NCBI RefSeq assembly: GCF_900188275.1
Contig: NZ_FZNY01000001.1
Location: forward strand, 682,001 to 746,000
Source: Dokdonia pacifica
Lineage (GTDB): Bacteria; Bacteroidota; Bacteroidia; Flavobacteriales; Flavobacteriaceae
DNA length: 64,000 nt
Direction: 5' to 3'
Under the pieces are notes generated by a model. The model searched no databases and was not told where the DNA came from. It saw only the letters and a list, made by a program, of their open reading frames with translations. Shown piece after piece: positions 33,187 to 41,300 of the stretch (position 1 is the stretch's first letter; each line of letters begins with the position of its first letter). The position numbers and the translations under genes are program-made.

Positions 33187-34293
33187 TTATGAATGTTGTA
33201 TGGTTTTAAAATTTCCCGGCAATGCTACTTCCAGTAACTCCAAATCTTCTGCTATGTTTTTAAATGTATATTTCATATCTGGTGGAATGACAAAAGCATC
33301 GCCTTCAGTAAGTGATTGTATTTCTTGATTTTCTACTTCTAATATCATTGATCCTGATAATATAAAGCTAAACAAAATATCTGTTGTATGACTTATGGTT
33401 TTTGTTTCTTTAATTGCCTGAATAGGTTGTATTACCTGCACAGAAGCATCTCCTTGGGTGGCTTCTTTAATTCCGCTTTCGCGAAAGCGGAAACCTTCTA
33501 AACGCCAATGATCCCAGGTTGCATCTTTTAACTGATGATGACAAAACCGTTGTCCTTGAAAAAGACGATCAGGATTGTAAGTTTTTGTAGGGAGTTCTAC
33601 ATCATGATCTATCGTTGTCATATGTTCTGCGGGAACTCCTATTTCTATGACTTCTAGATTATCTGAAGACTCTAATACTCTATGGCGTATTTCTGGGGGT
33701 TGTGTCACACAATCTCCTGCTTTTAAAATAAAGGGAGGACCTTGATCTTCATATACGAGTTTTACCCAACCGCTTTTACAAAATATGAGTTGAAAACCAA
33801 TAGTATGGTAATGCACCATATCAGGTACAGGGCCTCCATTAGGAATTCTAATATGAGAGGCTATAATACTACCTCCTAGTCGGTCGGGGATCAGGTCACG
33901 ATAGAGCATGCCCGCACGACCAATAACCCATGAAGCGCCATCTGTAAGTTTACGTACTTCAAAATGATGCTGTGTACTTGGTGTTACCAGTGTTTGGGTT
34001 CTGGGCAGAATATGAATCACAGCACCATTGGGTGCTGTGAGTTCTGTTTTTCCTTGAGCAATCGTATCTGGGTAGTCTGTAATAATATTGATGACTGCCG
34101 GTGGGCTTGTTACTCTTTTGTCTAATATCACATGTATTCCAAATCCAGAAAGCATGGCTACCGCAGGATCATCTGCTGGGAAGATTTTATCTAATCGAAA
34201 CCCCAATTGGATAAAGAAATCCATATCTGCTGTCAGGTCTTCTGATGGCAAACGCAATTGTGCGTAGGATTGGTTTGGATGGTATGTGCTCAT
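33187..34293 (-). CDS. VOC-like plus bicupin protein
   Basis: A 368-residue protein. The N-terminal ~95 residues (YAQLRLPSEDLTADMDFFIQ, then LGFRLDKIFPADDPAVAMLSG) read like one vicinal-oxygen-chelate (glyoxalase-fold) half. Two cupin domains follow: ~130-225 (MVHYHTIGFQLIFCKSGWV; AGDCVTQPPEIRHRV) and ~265-360 (VSHTTDILFSFILSGSMILE-like; EGDAFVIPPDMKYTF). Cupin metal ligands (H-x-H, E/D, H) can be seen in the first cupin; the second keeps fewer. A palindrome copy (33473-33490) encodes GFRFRESGIK. It is probably a small-molecule enzyme or sensor working with the downstream flavoprotein. Confidence 0.65.
   Translation of the reverse strand: MSTYHPNQSYAQLRLPSEDLTADMDFFIQLGFRLDKIFPADDPAVAMLSGFGIHVILDKRVTSPPAVINIITDYPDTIAQGKTELTAPNGAVIHILPRTQTLVTPSTQHHFEVRKLTDGASWVIGRAGMLYRDLIPDRLGGSIIASHIRIPNGGPVPDMVHYHTIGFQLIFCKSGWVKLVYEDQGPPFILKAGDCVTQPPEIRHRVLESSDNLEVIEIGVPAEHMTTIDHDVELPTKTYNPDRLFQGQRFCHHQLKDATWDHWRLEGFRFRESGIKEATQGDASVQVIQPIQAIKETKTISHTTDILFSFILSGSMILEVENQEIQSLTEGDAFVIPPDMKYTFKNIAEDLELLEVALPGNFKTIQHS
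33473..33490. repeat. TTTCGCGAAA copy inside the cupin gene
   Basis: CCGCTTTCGCGAAAGCGG, perfect 18-bp palindrome, read in a different frame from the other coding copies (encodes FRFRESG). Confidence 0.9.
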
Positions 34294-34365
34294 ACGTTTT
34301 TCAATATTATAATAAATGCAAATAGAAAATAATAGACTTTTGCATGTTTATATTATAGCAAGTTG

Positions 34366-34857
34366 TTATTCTTTATTAAACAAGTATATATCTCCCTTAC
34401 CGTCTTTACATTCTATAAAGAATTGTTCTGGTATTCCTTTATCAAAAGATATACAGGTGATTAAATCTTTATCACAATTATCTTCTTTAGAAGGTAAAAA
34501 TACAATTTGATTATTTTCAATTTTTTCAGGCAAATCATATTTCATAGTTATATAATAATTACCTAAATATTTATTTTTTTCACTAAATACTAAAATCTTA
34601 TTAGTTGCTCTTTTTGACAATCCCCAGAGTCTAGACGAAATAACTATTTTGAAGTTCTCATTTTTGCCACATATAATTCCTAAATATTTCAAATGAGTTT
34701 CTATTCCATCAATTTTATTCCATTGCCCGAAAACATATATACTATCAATACTATTTTCACTCAAAACTTTTTGATATGACACATTACTATCTATTTGTCC
34801 ATATATATTCAATCCAATAAACGATAAGATAAAAGACACGTATAATTTGAGACTCAT
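34366..34857 (-). CDS. Small exported protein of unknown function
   Basis: A 163-residue protein with a signal peptide (MSLKLYVSFILSFIGLNIYGQ). The mature part is a mix of short strands and has Cys at IICGKN, EDNCDK, ITCISF and IECKDG. No family recognised. It stands alone between the cupin operon and the peroxiredoxin gene. Confidence 0.5.
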   Translation of the reverse strand: MSLKLYVSFILSFIGLNIYGQIDSNVSYQKVLSENSIDSIYVFGQWNKIDGIETHLKYLGIICGKNENFKIVISSRLWGLSKRATNKILVFSEKNKYLGNYYITMKYDLPEKIENNQIVFLPSKEDNCDKDLITCISFDKGIPEQFFIECKDGKGDIYLFNKE

Positions 34858-34979
34858 TATTACAAATTGATTAAAAATTGTTGAATAATGTTATTAATAT
34901 CTAAAGTGATCTTTCTTTTTTTCATTGCCAAAAAAAGAAACAGATTCCCGCCTTCGCGGGAATTGAAAATCTTGTATTG

Positions 34980-35621
34980 CTACTCGATATTAGGTTGTGG
35001 GGTGAGTCTAAGATACGGTTTTACTTCTGTATGTCCTTTAGGGAATAATTCTGGAATTTGCTCATTGGTTACAGAAGGTACAATGACACAATCATCTCCT
35101 TGTTTCCAATTGGCTGGTGTGGCTACTTTATGGTATGCTGTCAATTGTAAAGAGTCTACTACACGAAGTAATTCATCAAAATTCCTTCCTGTTGCAGCTG
35201 GATACGTAAGGGTTAATTTTACTTTTTTATCTGGACCTATTAAGAATACAGAACGCACTGTTAACGTACTATCTGCATTAGGATGAATCATATCATAAAG
35301 GGTGGCTACTTTACGATCTTCATCTCCTATAATTGGAAAGTTTACGGTGGTATTTTGAGTTTCATTAATGTCTTTAATCCATCCGTGATGCGAGGCAACA
35401 CCATCTACACTTAGTGCTGCAACTTTTACATTACGTTTATTGAACTCGTCTGTGTATTGTGCTACAGTTCCTAATTCTGTAGTACATACTGGGGTATAAT
35501 CTGCTGGGTGTGAAAATAAAATTCCCCAGCTGTCTCCTAACCATTCATGAAAATTGATATCTCCTTCTGTAGTAGGTGCTGTAAAGTCTGGCGCGATGTC
35601 TCCTAATTTAATTGTGCTCAT
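34980..35621 (-). CDS. Peroxiredoxin of the Prx6 (1-Cys-like) group
   Basis: A 213-residue thiol peroxidase that reduces peroxides. Peroxidatic Cys46 lies in HPADYTPVCTTELG, with the usual Thr43/Pro44 context, and the Prx6-type C-terminal domain has GDDCVIVPSVTNEQIPELFP with a further Cys, then KPYLRLTPQP. The length fits Prx6 (200-225). No AhpF or thioredoxin partner is adjacent. The 140-base upstream gap has a half-palindrome copy (35742-35757). Confidence 0.92.
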   Translation of the reverse strand: MSTIKLGDIAPDFTAPTTEGDINFHEWLGDSWGILFSHPADYTPVCTTELGTVAQYTDEFNKRNVKVAALSVDGVASHHGWIKDINETQNTTVNFPIIGDEDRKVATLYDMIHPNADSTLTVRSVFLIGPDKKVKLTLTYPAATGRNFDELLRVVDSLQLTAYHKVATPANWKQGDDCVIVPSVTNEQIPELFPKGHTEVKPYLRLTPQPNIE

Positions 35622-35741
35622 TTTTTTAAGTTTTAGTTGAATCTGTATGATGCATTGTGAAGTTCTAATACATCATGGGATTTGATTTCTTTCTCTTTCG
35701 TCGAATAAAGATATGAAAGTTATCAGCGCAGGAGTGGTTTA

Positions 35742-35757
35742 TTTTCGCGAAAGCGTG
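35742..35757. repeat. TTTCGCGAAA palindrome, right half intact
   Basis: TTTTCGCGAAAGCGTG; left arm lacks the CGC. Intergenic, between the peroxiredoxin promoter region and the ECF operon end. Confidence 0.8.
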
Positions 35758-35781
35758 ACTAAAAAAAGAGGAGCTAAAAAA

Positions 35782-36768
35782 TCACAATCCGTAATCTAAC
35801 GGAAGGGCATCGCCTAGACGTTGTTGTCCCATAAGACCACTAAAAACCAAAGCGTCTGGTGGATAGAAATTTCCAAAGCCATCAATGGTATAATGTGTAT
35901 ATTTTGCGCGAATATCAGAGCGTTTTTTCTTATCATATAGGATCGCTACTGGGTCTGTAAGTTGTACTTTTTTTATGCCTAAGGTGTCACTTACAATAAA
36001 ATGTGTTTTAGGGTATGCGGGTAATCCTTTTTTATAAATGGTAAAGTCTTCTTCATCCCATTTCTCTGTTGCGACCGTTCTCATAAAATGCAAGGATGAG
36101 CCTTCGTATACTTCTTGTCTTCTTTTCTTATATCTTCTCACATCTTTTTTCTGATCAATAAAGAAGCTAGTCCCTGCATAATAGGATTGTTGTACATCAA
36201 AAGGTGAAAGTGATTTTCTGAAATAGGAAATCTTGCAATCATAGAGACGGAAACGTATTTCATATCCTAGATATGGATTTTTTACACGCAAGATCTCGTT
36301 GGAACTTACGATAAGTTGTTTTTTGGAAGCATTATAACGTAATCTAAGTGCATCTTCATTCAGAATTTTACAGGATTGCCCCGCCTTTGTTCTTCCTAAA
36401 AACTGCGCCCGAAATGCTATAAGCATTTGCTCTCTCGTAAATAATGGTGTAGCAGTTACGACTACCTCATCAAGCGATTCTTCTTTAGGGAGAAGGTAAA
36501 TAGTTAATGGTTTTTTTCCTGATGCATTAAGTACAACATCTGTATATCCTAGATAGGTGACTACAAGTTGAGAGGTGCTTGTTATTTCTGTGTATAGTGA
36601 AAATTTACCTTGCTCATTGGTAATGCCTCCTATGGTGGTGCCTTCAAAATATACAGAGGCACCTAGCAAAGGTTCTTTGGTTACACCATCGTATACGATA
36701 CCGCTTACTGATTGCGCATATAAACTTCCATAAAAGAGAAAACAAAAGATGTAGAATAGTGCTTTCAT
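35782..36768 (-). CDS. Carboxypeptidase-like regulatory-domain protein (ECF operon, gene 4)
   Basis: A 328-residue exported protein. Signal peptide 1-18 (ending SLYAQ), a CarboxypepD_reg-like domain ~19-105 (VSGIVYDGVTKEPLLGASVY, then FEGTTIGGITNEQGKFSLY), then a linker with DEVVVTA (a TonB-box-like phrase, normally at the start of a TonB plug), and a basic C-terminal region with no barrel. Such proteins are surface or outer-membrane associated. It is the last of four genes headed by an ECF sigma factor, so it is likely controlled by that sigma factor. Confidence 0.7.
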   Translation of the reverse strand: MKALFYIFCFLFYGSLYAQSVSGIVYDGVTKEPLLGASVYFEGTTIGGITNEQGKFSLYTEITSTSQLVVTYLGYTDVVLNASGKKPLTIYLLPKEESLDEVVVTATPLFTREQMLIAFRAQFLGRTKAGQSCKILNEDALRLRYNASKKQLIVSSNEILRVKNPYLGYEIRFRLYDCKISYFRKSLSPFDVQQSYYAGTSFFIDQKKDVRRYKKRRQEVYEGSSLHFMRTVATEKWDEEDFTIYKKGLPAYPKTHFIVSDTLGIKKVQLTDPVAILYDKKKRSDIRAKYTHYTIDGFGNFYPPDALVFSGLMGQQRLGDALPLDYGL

Positions 36769-36788
36769 AGAACTATCTAAGTTACAAC

Positions 36789-37460
36789 TTACTGCTTAAG
36801 TTTGATAACGACAACTCCGTTTTTACCATCTTTGCCATAGGCTGTAGTTGCTGCTTTGCCTTTAATGACGTTAACACTCTCTATATTGTCTGGAGAAATG
36901 CCTAATAGTCCTTCCTTAGCTTCTCCATTCACAAATTTTTTCTCTCCATTTTTATCAATAATTACATACATAGGGCTTTTCCCATCTTTTGAAGCGCTAC
37001 CTCGTAATACGATTCTTGGATTTTCACTAATAGGTGTGGTTAATTTAAAGACAGAAATATCTCCATCTTTTCTTAACTCTTTGAGTTTTGATTGTTGACT
37101 TGCTGTGAGTTCGTTTTTGATTTTGATGAGCATTTTAAGGCGCTGATTTTTTAGTTTTTGTTCCATTGCTGAAATCTTATCCATTGCAGCAAGTGCTGTT
37201 TTTTCGTCTACTTTACTTTCGGAAATTAATTTATTAAGATCTACTTGCATCGCGTCTAAATCCCATTTAGTAGAGTTAAATAGTGAGATATTGTCATTAT
37301 AAATCTTTTTAATAGTACTTACCTGAGCATCTGAAAGCTCTAATTCAGATCTGTATTTTAATACGGTTTCTGCAGAAAATAACTCGCTTTGAAACGCATC
37401 TTGTGCTGACATGGTTCCACATGCTATGATGCATAGTAATAGTATAAATAATTGTTTCAT
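36789..37460 (-). CDS. Spy/CpxP-like protein with a TonB-plug-like tail (ECF operon, gene 3)
   Basis: A 223-residue exported protein with a signal peptide (ending GTMSAQ). Residues ~25-130 are helical with LELSDAQVSTIKKIYND and LTASQQSKLKELRKDG, as in Spy/CpxP/heavy-metal-resistance 'LTxxQ' proteins that bind unfolded proteins. The last ~55 residues (GISPDNIESVNVIKGKAATT, then AYGKDGKNGVVVIKLK) are the plug signature of TonB-dependent receptors, here without plug or barrel. Same strand as the sigma gene; 12 bases after the anti-sigma gene. A periplasmic sensor for the sigma system is a fair guess. Confidence 0.65.
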   Translation of the reverse strand: MKQLFILLLCIIACGTMSAQDAFQSELFSAETVLKYRSELELSDAQVSTIKKIYNDNISLFNSTKWDLDAMQVDLNKLISESKVDEKTALAAMDKISAMEQKLKNQRLKMLIKIKNELTASQQSKLKELRKDGDISVFKLTTPISENPRIVLRGSASKDGKSPMYVIIDKNGEKKFVNGEAKEGLLGISPDNIESVNVIKGKAATTAYGKDGKNGVVVIKLKQ

Positions 37461-37472
37461 TGTATATATAAT

Positions 37473-37799
37473 TTAATCGTTAAAGTCGTTTATTAATGAT
37501 GCTGTAGATGATTCCCAAGAGAATACAGAAGGGTCTTCAAGAAGCAATGTTTCTGTAGTTGATTCTTGATTTTCTATAGTAATTACTAGTGCTTCTTCTT
37601 GTTCTGTCGTTTTAGGGTTTTTAGTCCATACTCCAAACCCTAAGAGAAGAGAAGCTGCAATACCAATAGGCAGTAAGTATCTTAACTTTGAAGTTTTCTT
37701 TTCTGGAAATACCTCTTCAAATTCAGGAATTGTATGTTTTGAATCTTCTTTGCGCATATCCTCAAAAAAGGATTTGATATCTTGGTTTTCTGTATTCAT
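37473..37799 (-). CDS. Anti-sigma factor-like membrane protein (ECF operon, gene 2)
   Basis: A 108-residue single-pass protein: acidic/basic N-terminus (~45 residues, cytoplasmic), one TM segment (YLLPIGIAASLLLGFGVWT), and an acidic periplasmic tail. Its start overlaps the end of the sigma gene by 4 bases, the classic sigma/anti-sigma coupling. The N-terminal part does not show a clear zinc anti-sigma motif. It very likely binds and restrains the adjacent sigma factor, on context. Confidence 0.7.
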   Translation of the reverse strand: MNTENQDIKSFFEDMRKEDSKHTIPEFEEVFPEKKTSKLRYLLPIGIAASLLLGFGVWTKNPKTTEQEEALVITIENQESTTETLLLEDPSVFSWESSTASLINDFND

Positions 37800-38275
37800 A
37801 CGTTCTCTTTTAATACTAAAGTTCTCATAGTTTCTTTACCTCTTTCATAATGAGTTCTGACGGTGCCTATATGTAATTGAGTGATGGTTGCTATTTCTGT
37901 TAAGGTCATATCATGATAAAATGCCAGTAACAATACTTGATGTTGTCTTTCGGGTAATTGTTTTAAAAGTTTTTTATAATCAATGGTATGAATCTCATAG
38001 GGAGTATCTTCTATTCCTATTTTTACATTTTCTAAAGACTCATAGGTTTTTTTCTTTTTTAAATAATCTATTGCCGTAAATCGAATCACAGAAAACAACC
38101 ATGTTTTGAATGTTGATTTCTCTTTAAAAATAGCTTTCTTGTCTACTATTTTTAAATAGGTGCGTTGTAATACTTCTTTACCTTCTTCTTGATTGTAATA
38201 ACAACAGTGACTTGCCCATAAAAAAGCATCTTTATGGTGTTTTTTTAACAACGTAGCCAACTCGTTTTTATTCAT
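37796..38275 (-). CDS. ECF RNA polymerase sigma factor (ECF operon, gene 1)
   Basis: A 159-residue extracytoplasmic-function sigma factor. Region 2 (~15-75): AFLWASHCCYYNQEEGKEVL and KSTFKTWLFSVIRFTAIDYL. Region 4 (~105-155): LPERQHQVLLLAFYHDMTLT, then EIATITQLHIGTVRTHYERG, a helix-turn-helix that binds the -35 region. It lacks region 3, as ECF factors do. An inverted repeat AGTCTAT-TAG-ATAGACT lies 12 bases upstream of its start (38287-38303). Confidence 0.9.
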   Translation of the reverse strand: MNKNELATLLKKHHKDAFLWASHCCYYNQEEGKEVLQRTYLKIVDKKAIFKEKSTFKTWLFSVIRFTAIDYLKKKKTYESLENVKIGIEDTPYEIHTIDYKKLLKQLPERQHQVLLLAFYHDMTLTEIATITQLHIGTVRTHYERGKETMRTLVLKENV

Positions 38276-38286
38276 TGTTATCTATT

Positions 38287-38303
38287 AGTCTATTAGATAG
38301 ACT
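38287..38303. promoter_or_regulatory. Inverted repeat before the ECF sigma gene
   Basis: AGTCTAT TAG ATAGACT, perfect 7-bp arms, immediately upstream of the sigma start. It could be an operator or leader hairpin. Confidence 0.35.
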
Positions 38304-38426
38304 TCATATATGACATGAAAAGTACTTTTTTTATAGAACTTATTACAAATTGATTTAATTTAACACATAAGTTGCTGTTTTTAAGTTTATTATACCTAAT
38401 TTAATGTAGCTTTAATTTTAAAACAC

Positions 38427-38567
38427 ATGATTATGTTAGACAAATTTTTAAACTTAGAAGGGGTAACTCCATTGGATGAGGAACAACAAAAAGCAATCGT
38501 AGGAAGTCTTTGTCCTCCTGATTGTCAAGGTCCACCTCCATACACACCCACTGGAAACTGTTGTTAA
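38427..38567 (+). CDS. Short Cys-rich peptide with leader/core layout (putative RiPP/bacteriocin precursor)
   Basis: A 46-residue peptide too short for normal gene calling. The first ~27 residues look like a leader (LNLEGVTPLDEEQQKAIVGS), the same pattern as Bacteroidota natural-product precursors of the type 'LxxxxVxxLSxxEQKxIxGG', with GS in place of the Gly-Gly processing site. The following ~19 residues form a Pro- and Cys-rich core (LCPPDCQGPPPYTPTGNCC) with four Cys. A second ATG two codons in is possible. A strong terminator follows (38611-38639), so it is a separate transcription unit. No modification enzyme or peptidase-transporter is adjacent; enzymes elsewhere would be needed. It is divergent from the ECF sigma operon. 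Confidence 0.6.
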   Translation: MIMLDKFLNLEGVTPLDEEQQKAIVGSLCPPDCQGPPPYTPTGNCC

Positions 38568-38576
38568 ACTTCAGCT

Positions 38577-38595
38577 CGTTTTACGATGTAAAACG
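38577..38595. repeat. Inverted repeat after the peptide gene
   Basis: CGTTTTAC GAT GTAAAACG, perfect 8-bp arms with a 3-base loop, between the peptide stop and the terminator. Confidence 0.5.
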
Positions 38596-38610
38596 TACTG
38601 TATAAAATTA

Positions 38611-38639
38611 AATAACCCCGCTAAAAAAGCGGGGTTATT
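38611..38639. terminator. Bidirectional terminator with 11-bp GC-rich stem
   Basis: AATAACCCCGC / GCGGGGTTATT with a 7-base loop (TAAAAAA), followed by T-rich sequence. It separates the rightward peptide gene from the leftward type IX-secreted gene. Confidence 0.85.
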
Positions 38640-38750
38640 AGTAGGGTGGTTATAAAGAAATTTGAATTCAACTAATTATTTAAAATAAAAGTTGCATTCA
38701 AAAAAGAACCTACATTATTATAAGCTCTCTTATAAAACATGAAACATCAT

Positions 38751-40277
38751 TTATTGTTTTACCAATCGCATAGTAGCTGTATTCCCTATTTCACTAGCTA
38801 TTTGCCCTATATAGACCCCTCTAGGTAGCGTGTTCATGTTTACTGTAAATGTATCTTGGTTTTCTATAGACTTAGTCATTACTGCGCGCCCTAAAAGATC
38901 ATATATCGTCATTGTAACTTCTGCTTTATTTTCTCCTAAATTGACAGTAAGAATATCTTGTACTGGATTTGGAAAAGCAGTAATCTCAGCGGTAAATGTA
39001 TTGTCTTCTACACTTAAAATATCTGTATTGATGTAGGTACGAACTCCTCCTACAGCATCATTATTATCATTTGGATCATAAAAGGGCCCTCCAGAAACAA
39101 TTAAAGCTCCATCTCCACTTATTGCTATATCCGTTCCTAAAGCTTCAAAAATAATTTCTCCAGAAAACTCATCGTTAAATACCCAATCCCCATTTTGGAA
39201 TGTATATATTTTAAAAACGCCTTCATTTTCTACAACTGGATCTATAATGGGCGCTCCAAAAACAATGGTATTTCCATCATCTGTAATACCAACAGACTCT
39301 CCGTAGCCTTGAAATCCTAGTTCTGATTCTATCCTACTGCCTTTTAAAACAAAGACATCACCTTCTCTTTGATATACTTCAACGTATGAAGGTTCTCCAA
39401 TGTCTAAATTTGCACTCGCTCCAACAATAAGTGTATTTCCATCTGGAGTGATTTCTAGATCACTTCCTAAAAATACTGCTTGATCACCTATAACTCTATT
39501 CCCTAATTGTATCCATGCCGCTGTTGTATCATCATACTCATAAATATCCATAGCTCCTTGAACAGCATTATCAGTGCCTCTTTGAATTCCTACCACTAAT
39601 ATAGAACCATCTTCATCTAAACTAACTGATTCTCCAAAACGTAAATCATTTGTAGTATTCCCTCCTAGTACCTGACCAAATTGCACCCAAGCACTTCCGT
39701 CATATCTAAACGTATAGACTAAGCCTTCATCAGCGCCATTAGGAACTAAAAATGGTCTTCCAACGGCTATAGTTGTTCCATCTGGACTAATACTTACACC
39801 TCCTCCAAAATAAGATCCCTCGCCAGGATTTATGATATCCTCTCCTAGTTGCGTATATGAATTATCATCTTGTCTCTCATACACTGATACGATACCTCTA
39901 TTTTGAACTACATCAAAAGCAAGTTTTGGGTTTCCAATAACGAGTCGGCTTCCATCATAACTGAGTTCTATTTCTTCTCCAAATCTTTGTTCAAGATCTC
40001 CCTCAGGAACTACTGGGGAATCTACACGATCAATCTCTACCCAATCTACACCATTACGTTCGTAAATGATAACTGGAGCAGGAAGGTTTGCATTTGCTGA
40101 GCTTCCTCTCGAAAATTGTCCAGCTGCCATATAATTTCCATCCCCACTAATAGTAACTGATTCTCCAAAAAAGGCTAAAGGGGATTCTCCTGAAATAATA
40201 TCTCCTACTTCTGTCCATTGAGCAGAAGTTACATACGTCATCAATAAGCTTATTGCTAAAAATAGTTTTGTTTTCAT
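38751..40277 (-). CDS. Secreted beta-propeller-like protein with type IX sorting domain
   Basis: A 508-residue protein from ATG 40277 (MKTKLFLAISLLMTYVTSAQ is the signal peptide; an upstream in-frame ATG at 40334 would bury it). The mature part has about seven to eight repeats of ~50-60 residues with 'GDGNYMAAGQFSRG', 'SPDGTTIAVGRPF' and 'TPDGNTLIVGASA' type strands: an FG-GAP/kelch-like propeller. The end (ITAFPNPVQDILTVNLGENK ... GVYIGQIASEIGNTATMRLVKQ) is a type A sorting domain, so it is surface-exposed or released by the type IX system. Possible adhesion role, by family only. Confidence 0.85.
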   Translation of the reverse strand: MKTKLFLAISLLMTYVTSAQWTEVGDIISGESPLAFFGESVTISGDGNYMAAGQFSRGSSANANLPAPVIIYERNGVDWVEIDRVDSPVVPEGDLEQRFGEEIELSYDGSRLVIGNPKLAFDVVQNRGIVSVYERQDDNSYTQLGEDIINPGEGSYFGGGVSISPDGTTIAVGRPFLVPNGADEGLVYTFRYDGSAWVQFGQVLGGNTTNDLRFGESVSLDEDGSILVVGIQRGTDNAVQGAMDIYEYDDTTAAWIQLGNRVIGDQAVFLGSDLEITPDGNTLIVGASANLDIGEPSYVEVYQREGDVFVLKGSRIESELGFQGYGESVGITDDGNTIVFGAPIIDPVVENEGVFKIYTFQNGDWVFNDEFSGEIIFEALGTDIAISGDGALIVSGGPFYDPNDNNDAVGGVRTYINTDILSVEDNTFTAEITAFPNPVQDILTVNLGENKAEVTMTIYDLLGRAVMTKSIENQDTFTVNMNTLPRGVYIGQIASEIGNTATMRLVKQ

Positions 40278-40429
40278 AGTAGTTTTTTTAAATATCAATA
40301 CCCTATTGACGGTTGACCTATTAAAAACTAACATTTTTAAAATATTTTTTTAAAACCACAATTATCTGATATAAGGCAATTATATACCTGATTACACAAG
40401 ATGAAATAAATTTTTAAAATACACTGAAA

Positions 40430-40915
40430 ATGAATATATTACAAGAAGTGAAAAAAGGTAAAGAGTTAGAATATAGAAAGTGGGAATCCCACGTTAGCAG
40501 ATCAAAAGACAACGCTTTTTATGCTGTTAAGAGAATGGACTTATTGATTATATCTATTTGTGGTGCGGGTATATATTTAATATTTCAAACATTTAAAGAG
40601 ATAAACACTACTGAATTAAACCCCGACAATCTTTGGGCTATTAAATTAAGCGGTATTATATTTTTGTTGGCAATTTCTATAAATTTTATTTCTCAGCTAA
40701 CAGGAAAGGAGTCCAATAAGAATGAAGTGAAATATTCTAGTATGGTACTGAAGGAATTAGAAGGAAAAAAAATAAATGAAGAAGAAAAAAACAATGTAGA
40801 TTGCTTAGCGAGTTCTTATAATAAAGCAACAAGAATTTTAAATATATCTGCTATTGTATTAATGTTTATAGGATTAATACTTATTACATATTTTAATTAT
40901 CATCTTTTATCTTAG
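40430..40915 (+). CDS. Three-TM membrane protein of unknown function
   Basis: A 161-residue protein with a basic/charged N-terminus and TM segments ~35-55 (LLIISICGAGIYLIF), ~72-92 (IKLSGIIFLLAISINFI) and ~138-157 (ILNISAIVLMFIGLILITYF). Between the second and third is a hydrophilic stretch with many Lys/Glu. No family recognised. Its 3' end overlaps the convergent small ORF (40893-41045) by 23 bases. First gene of an accessory region. Confidence 0.55.
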   Translation: MNILQEVKKGKELEYRKWESHVSRSKDNAFYAVKRMDLLIISICGAGIYLIFQTFKEINTTELNPDNLWAIKLSGIIFLLAISINFISQLTGKESNKNEVKYSSMVLKELEGKKINEEEKNNVDCLASSYNKATRILNISAIVLMFIGLILITYFNYHLLS

Positions 40916-41045
40916 GTCTAACGTCTGTACCACCACCTTTATTTGGATTAATTTTTGGTCTATCTGAGTCTGGTATACGATTAGGACTACTATCTCCGTC
41001 TCTTTTTTTTGGATCTACTGTTGGTATTATTATTTTCTTAGCCAT
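40893..41045 (-). CDS. 50-residue disordered small protein
   Basis: MAKKIIIPTVDPKKRDGDSS ... PDSDRPKINPNKGGGTDVRP: a small, Pro/Asp/Lys-rich peptide with two similar halves (TVDPKKRDGDSSPNR / DSDRPKINPNKGG), surely disordered. It overlaps the 3' end of the rightward membrane-protein gene by 23 bases, tail to tail. The biased codon choice and Met start suggest a real gene. Function unknown; similar small proteins occur in flavobacteria to my memory, without known role. Confidence 0.45.
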   Translation of the reverse strand: MAKKIIIPTVDPKKRDGDSSPNRIPDSDRPKINPNKGGGTDVRPKIKDDN

Positions 41046-41137
41046 ATTGTAAATATCTATTTATCAAATATATAGATTTTTGATTTAATAAATTAGAATT
41101 TATTAACACTACAAAAAAGACACTGAAACTACAGATA

Positions 41138-41158
41138 TGTAAATGTATAAAATTTACA
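41138..41158. promoter_or_regulatory. Inverted repeat upstream of the Panacea pair
   Basis: TGTAAAT, 7 bases, ATTTACA (8-bp arms when A/T outside is counted), 143 bases before the Panacea gene in an AT-rich gap. Candidate operator for an autoregulated toxin-antitoxin pair. Nothing else seen in 41046-41300. Confidence 0.35.
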
Positions 41159-41300
41159 TTTTTGGAATATTTCCTTAAATTTGGAATAACTAACAATATA
41201 TTAATATTTATAGCGTTTATAATGTCAATAAAATTTCGTATCTTATAGTAAAATCAACGTTTAAAAAAAACATTGTACTTTTACAACCTATCCCAGCAAC

